DNA of 43,706 nucleotides from an uncultured Alphaproteobacteria bacterium (GTDB lineage Bacteria > Pseudomonadota > Alphaproteobacteria > HIMB59 > GCA-002718135), in NCBI GenBank assembly GCA_902602515.1, contig CACKRG010000008.1, forward strand, positions 1-43,706, written 5' to 3'. The notes below the pieces were generated by a model. That model was not told the origin of the DNA. It saw nothing but the letters and a program-made list of their open reading frames with translations, and searched no databases. Within the stretch, counting starts at the first letter, position 1; every line of letters begins with the position of its first letter. The translations under genes and the position numbers were made by a program. Positions 41,457 to 43,706 of this stretch are shown piece by piece.

Positions 41457-41535
41457 CTAAAATAAAATTGGGCAGAGGGTTTTCATATTATTTCCTCCTA
41501 TAAGAAGTATTCCTCTTATAAAACTTTTCTGCCCA
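41457..41535. ncRNA. structured intergenic element with nested stems and CCTCC/GGAGG motifs
   Basis: Outer stem TGGGCAGA/TCTGCCCA (41469-41476 with 41528-41535), continued by GTTTT/AAAAC (41479-41483 with 41520-41524), and an inner hairpin TATAAGA/TCTTATA (41499-41505 with 41514-41520). On the plus strand the loops expose UUUCCUCC and AUUCCUC, resembling the anti-Shine-Dalgarno. On the minus strand it holds GGAGG 7 nt before an ATG (41486) that opens a 9-codon frame ending at 41457. It is not a protein gene of normal size. It may be a small RNA, or the 3' end signal of glpD (T-rich tail after the stem on the minus strand). Existing family not recognised. Confidence 0.45.
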
Positions 41536-41566
41536 TATTAGAAAAGTTATTTAAGAGGGATACCTG

Positions 41567-42718
41567 TTATAGTTCTTTAGAGCCAGTCCAAGATGTTAAT
41601 AAATTAGATGGTAAGAAAGGCTTTAAACTTTCAATTACATTTTCTGATAGTTTTCTATAAGTCGTTAATTTACCACCATATATATTTAATAATGGAGCAT
41701 TATTGTGAGAAGTGTTTAAATCAAATACATAATCCCTAGTTACTTTAGATGCTTCCTTAAAATCCTCAATAAGAGGTCTAATCCCAGAAAATGTATCAAT
41801 AATATCATCACTTGAAATCTGTTTTATAAAGAAATTATTTACAGTATTTATTAAGTACTCAATTTCACCTTTATCAATTTCTGGATTATCTGGAGTTTCA
41901 ACCTCTGTTTCAGTAGTTCCTATCAAAGAATAATTTTTTTTGTATGGTATTACAAATACAATTCTCTTATCAGGGTTTTGAAGTGTAAAAGCTTTATTAT
42001 GTTCATATAATTTCTTAGTTATAATATGACTTCCCTTTACTAATCTAATTACTTTTTTTGAATTAATCTTAATTGTTTTTTTTAATACTTCGTTAATCCA
42101 AGGTCCTGAGGCATTAATCAAAATTTTTGATTGAATAATGGTATTATCATTTAACTTAATTGACCAAAAATCTTTATTTCTCAAAACATCTGTTACAGTT
42201 TTATTTTCAAATATAATTGCACCATTTCTTTTTGCATCATCTATATTTAGTTGAACTAATTTTTTATCATCCACTTGTAAATCATAGTACTCAAAACCAG
42301 TATTATATTTATTTTTTAAAATATTAGGAATTGCAGAACTTATATTAATTTTTTTTGATTTAGGTAGAGAAGTTTTGCCTCCAAGTTTATCATAAAGGAA
42401 TAATCCGATTTGTATTAACCACTTTGGTCTTTGAGTGGGAATATGAGGTATAATAAAGGGAATTGGCTTAATAATGTCTTTAGCAATTTTCTTAATTATT
42501 TCTCTTTCCTTTAAAGATTCTCTCACAAGTCTAAATTCATAATTTTCTAAATATCTTAATCCACCATGTATAAGTTTTGTTGACCAAGATGATGTAGCAG
42601 ATCCAACAGTATTTTTTTCAACTAAACATACTTTAAGATTTCTTCCTGATGCATCTCTTGCAATTCCTGCACCATTAATACCACCTCCTATAATAAGAAT
42701 GTCAAAAATATCTGTCAT
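41567..42718 (-). CDS. glpD: glycerol-3-phosphate dehydrogenase (FAD), lacking C-terminal domain
   Basis: A 383-aa FAD enzyme. The N-terminal DAO domain is complete: FAD-binding IIGGGINGAGIARDASGR, KLIHGGLRYLENYEF, INASGPWINEVL and YGGKLTTYRKLSE near the end. GlpD normally has about 500 aa, with a further C-terminal domain (DAO_C) after the TYRKL region; here the frame stops about 20 residues after it, at SWTGSKEL, and no GlpD-like continuation is seen in the other frames downstream. So it is either a short form or a truncated gene. ATG at 42718 is preferred over TTG at 42724. The HAD gene is 8 nt upstream. Confidence 0.85.
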   Translation of the reverse strand: MTDIFDILIIGGGINGAGIARDASGRNLKVCLVEKNTVGSATSSWSTKLIHGGLRYLENYEFRLVRESLKEREIIKKIAKDIIKPIPFIIPHIPTQRPKWLIQIGLFLYDKLGGKTSLPKSKKINISSAIPNILKNKYNTGFEYYDLQVDDKKLVQLNIDDAKRNGAIIFENKTVTDVLRNKDFWSIKLNDNTIIQSKILINASGPWINEVLKKTIKINSKKVIRLVKGSHIITKKLYEHNKAFTLQNPDKRIVFVIPYKKNYSLIGTTETEVETPDNPEIDKGEIEYLINTVNNFFIKQISSDDIIDTFSGIRPLIEDFKEASKVTRDYVFDLNTSHNNAPLLNIYGGKLTTYRKLSENVIESLKPFLPSNLLTSWTGSKEL

Positions 42719-42725
42719 AATCAAT

Positions 42726-43316
42726 TTAAAAATATCTATTTATTTCATCAATTATTAATTTAGGGTCATGCAAATGTATAGTTTTAAAACCAAGATTTTT
42801 AGCAGCATTTATATTTTCTATTTTATCATCTATAAAGACAGTCTGATTTGGATCGAGTTTAAATTTTTTTATAGCTAGTAAGTATATTTCCTTATCTGGC
42901 TTTACCATTTTTTCTTTTCCAGATATCAAAAGTCCATCAAATAATTTTAAAAATGGATATTCTACATCCAAATTATTAAATGTTTCCCAAGACCAATTAG
43001 AGAGAACATAACATTCATATTTTTTATTTTTTAGATATTTAAGGATTTCGATAGATTTGTAAAATATACCTCGAAACATTTTACGATGGTTTTTATAATA
43101 CATTTTAATTTCTTTTGTATATTTAGGGAATTTTATTATAAGTTCATGTTCTGCTTCTTTGATCAATCTTCCTTTATCTTGCTTGATGTTCCATTTATCA
43201 TTACATACATTATTTAAAAAGTATTGTCTTTCCTCCACATTTTCAAAAATATTTTTATAAAAATGATTAGGATCCCAATCAAAAAAGACGCCGCCAAGAT
43301 CAAATAGAAATTTCAT
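42726..43316 (-). CDS. HAD-superfamily hydrolase (HAD-IA, YihX-like)
   Basis: A 196-aa cytoplasmic HAD phosphatase. Motif I reads FDLGGVFFDWD, with nucleophile Asp6; position +2 is Gly rather than Asp, as in YihX-type sugar-phosphatases (DLGNV). Motif II is LSNWSWE (VLSNWS), motif III the Lys region KPDKEIY, and motif IV IDDKIENI. A helical cap domain lies between motif I and II. YihX acts on alpha-glucose-1-phosphate, but the substrate here is open. It precedes glpD on the same strand with a gap of under 10 nt, so a role in clearing sugar- or glycerol-derived phosphates is possible. Confidence 0.86.
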   Translation of the reverse strand: MKFLFDLGGVFFDWDPNHFYKNIFENVEERQYFLNNVCNDKWNIKQDKGRLIKEAEHELIIKFPKYTKEIKMYYKNHRKMFRGIFYKSIEILKYLKNKKYECYVLSNWSWETFNNLDVEYPFLKLFDGLLISGKEKMVKPDKEIYLLAIKKFKLDPNQTVFIDDKIENINAAKNLGFKTIHLHDPKLIIDEINRYF

Positions 43317-43367
43317 ATTTTTTATAATAATTTATTAAAATATGTCATATAATAGATTTTAATAGAA

Positions 43368-43706
43368 ATGAATGAAATTGTAGACTTTATTCAAAAACAA
43401 TCATTAAAATTATTTCAAAAAAAATTTACAAAAAAATATATAAAAAAAAGAATCTTACCCATTATTATACATTTAGAAAAATCAGAAAGAAAAAAAATCT
43501 TAATTGGAGGATCCCAAGGTATTGGAAAATCAGGTTTAATTATTATAATGAAAAAAACATTAGAAAAATTCTTTAATAAAAATGTTTTAGCATTGAGTCT
43601 TGATAATTACTATTTATCTAAAAATGAAAGAAATATTATTTCAAAAAAAGAGCATGACCTTCTTTTAACTAGGGGGGTTCCGGGAACTCATAATATAAAA
43701 AAATTA
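43368..43706 (+). CDS. D-glycerate 3-kinase-like protein, N-terminal part, cut by right edge
   Basis: The first 113 codons of a P-loop kinase. Walker A is GGSQGIGKSG near residues 47-56, followed by LALSLDNYYLSKNERN and RGVPGTHNI, which match the D-glycerate 3-kinase (GlxK/GLYK, uridine-kinase-like) blocks SLDDFYLTRAER and RGVPGTHD. The enzyme phosphorylates D-glycerate to 3-phosphoglycerate. Start ATG at 43368; an ATG 4 nt later is in another frame. Divergent from the HAD gene. The C-terminal part is outside the window. Confidence 0.82.
   Translation, partial: MNEIVDFIQKQSLKLFQKKFTKKYIKKRILPIIIHLEKSERKKILIGGSQGIGKSGLIIIMKKTLEKFFNKNVLALSLDNYYLSKNERNIISKKEHDLLLTRGVPGTHNIKKL

Noticed and set aside
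1-43706. CRISPR array, insertion sequence, phage or integrase
   Set aside because: No regularly spaced repeats, terminal inverted repeats with transposase, or such proteins were seen on either strand.

Overview
The window looks like a chromosomal segment of a free-living, genome-streamlined alphaproteobacterium, most likely a marine SAR11/HIMB59/AEGEAN-169-type organism. Reasons: strong AT bias, very short intergenic gaps, many stop/start overlaps, convergent genes whose ends overlap, and alphaproteobacterial gene types (murA-hisG, clpS-clpA, Agl/Thu-type sugar ABC systems). The taxonomic call is inference from gene content and base composition. No insertion sequence, integrase, phage gene or CRISPR array was seen. 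Both ends are cut inside genes.

Layout. 1-962: a reading frame (minus strand, open at the left edge) that begins as HisG and continues in frame as the C-terminal part of glycerol kinase; it is a chimera. 1008-3700: murA, two tiny genes (one a DUF2256 zinc-ribbon protein) and a predicted manganese/heavy-metal exporter, divergent from mntR (3778) across a clear palindromic operator. 4323-5744: nitrilase-family amidase and a methyltransferase split by a frameshift at an A10 tract. 5844-9262: HpcH/HpaI aldolase, ABC-F protein Uup flanked by two unlisted small membrane proteins, and a small membrane protein. 9432-12539: acoABC acetoin/2-oxoacid dehydrogenase operon. 12536-20646: assorted metabolic genes (DsbA-like isomerase, MFS carrier, tRNA-Thr, GFA protein, GST, PdxJ, LysE exporter, M19 dipeptidase, cyclophilin, RidA, FemAB-like acyltransferase). 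20643-27122: clpS-clpA, a D,D-carboxypeptidase with SPOR domain, phosphomannomutase/phosphoglucomutase and UDP-glucose dehydrogenase.

27191-41376 is the most interesting part: a sugar uptake and catabolism island. A LacI-family regulator diverges from aglEFG (CUT1 sugar binding protein and permeases). Downstream lie a Rieske ferredoxin and a divergent three-histidine-box desaturase-like oxygenase, an aldehyde dehydrogenase, a PanB-like protein that has lost the metal ligands of PanB, a second (CUT2) sugar ABC transporter, ThuA, a Gfo/Idh/MocA dehydrogenase (ThuB-like) and a MalK/UgpC-type ATPase that probably powers aglEFG. Nearly identical 16-bp palindromes (core CCAAAACGTTTTGG) sit between a TTGAC-type -35 and the -10 of both transporter promoters, so both halves are probably one LacI-type regulon. 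Each binding-protein gene is followed by a strong hairpin terminator before its permease/ATPase genes.

41392-43706: a structured, non-coding stretch with long inverted repeats, a glycerol-3-phosphate dehydrogenase lacking the usual C-terminal domain, a HAD phosphatase, and the start of a D-glycerate 3-kinase cut by the right edge.
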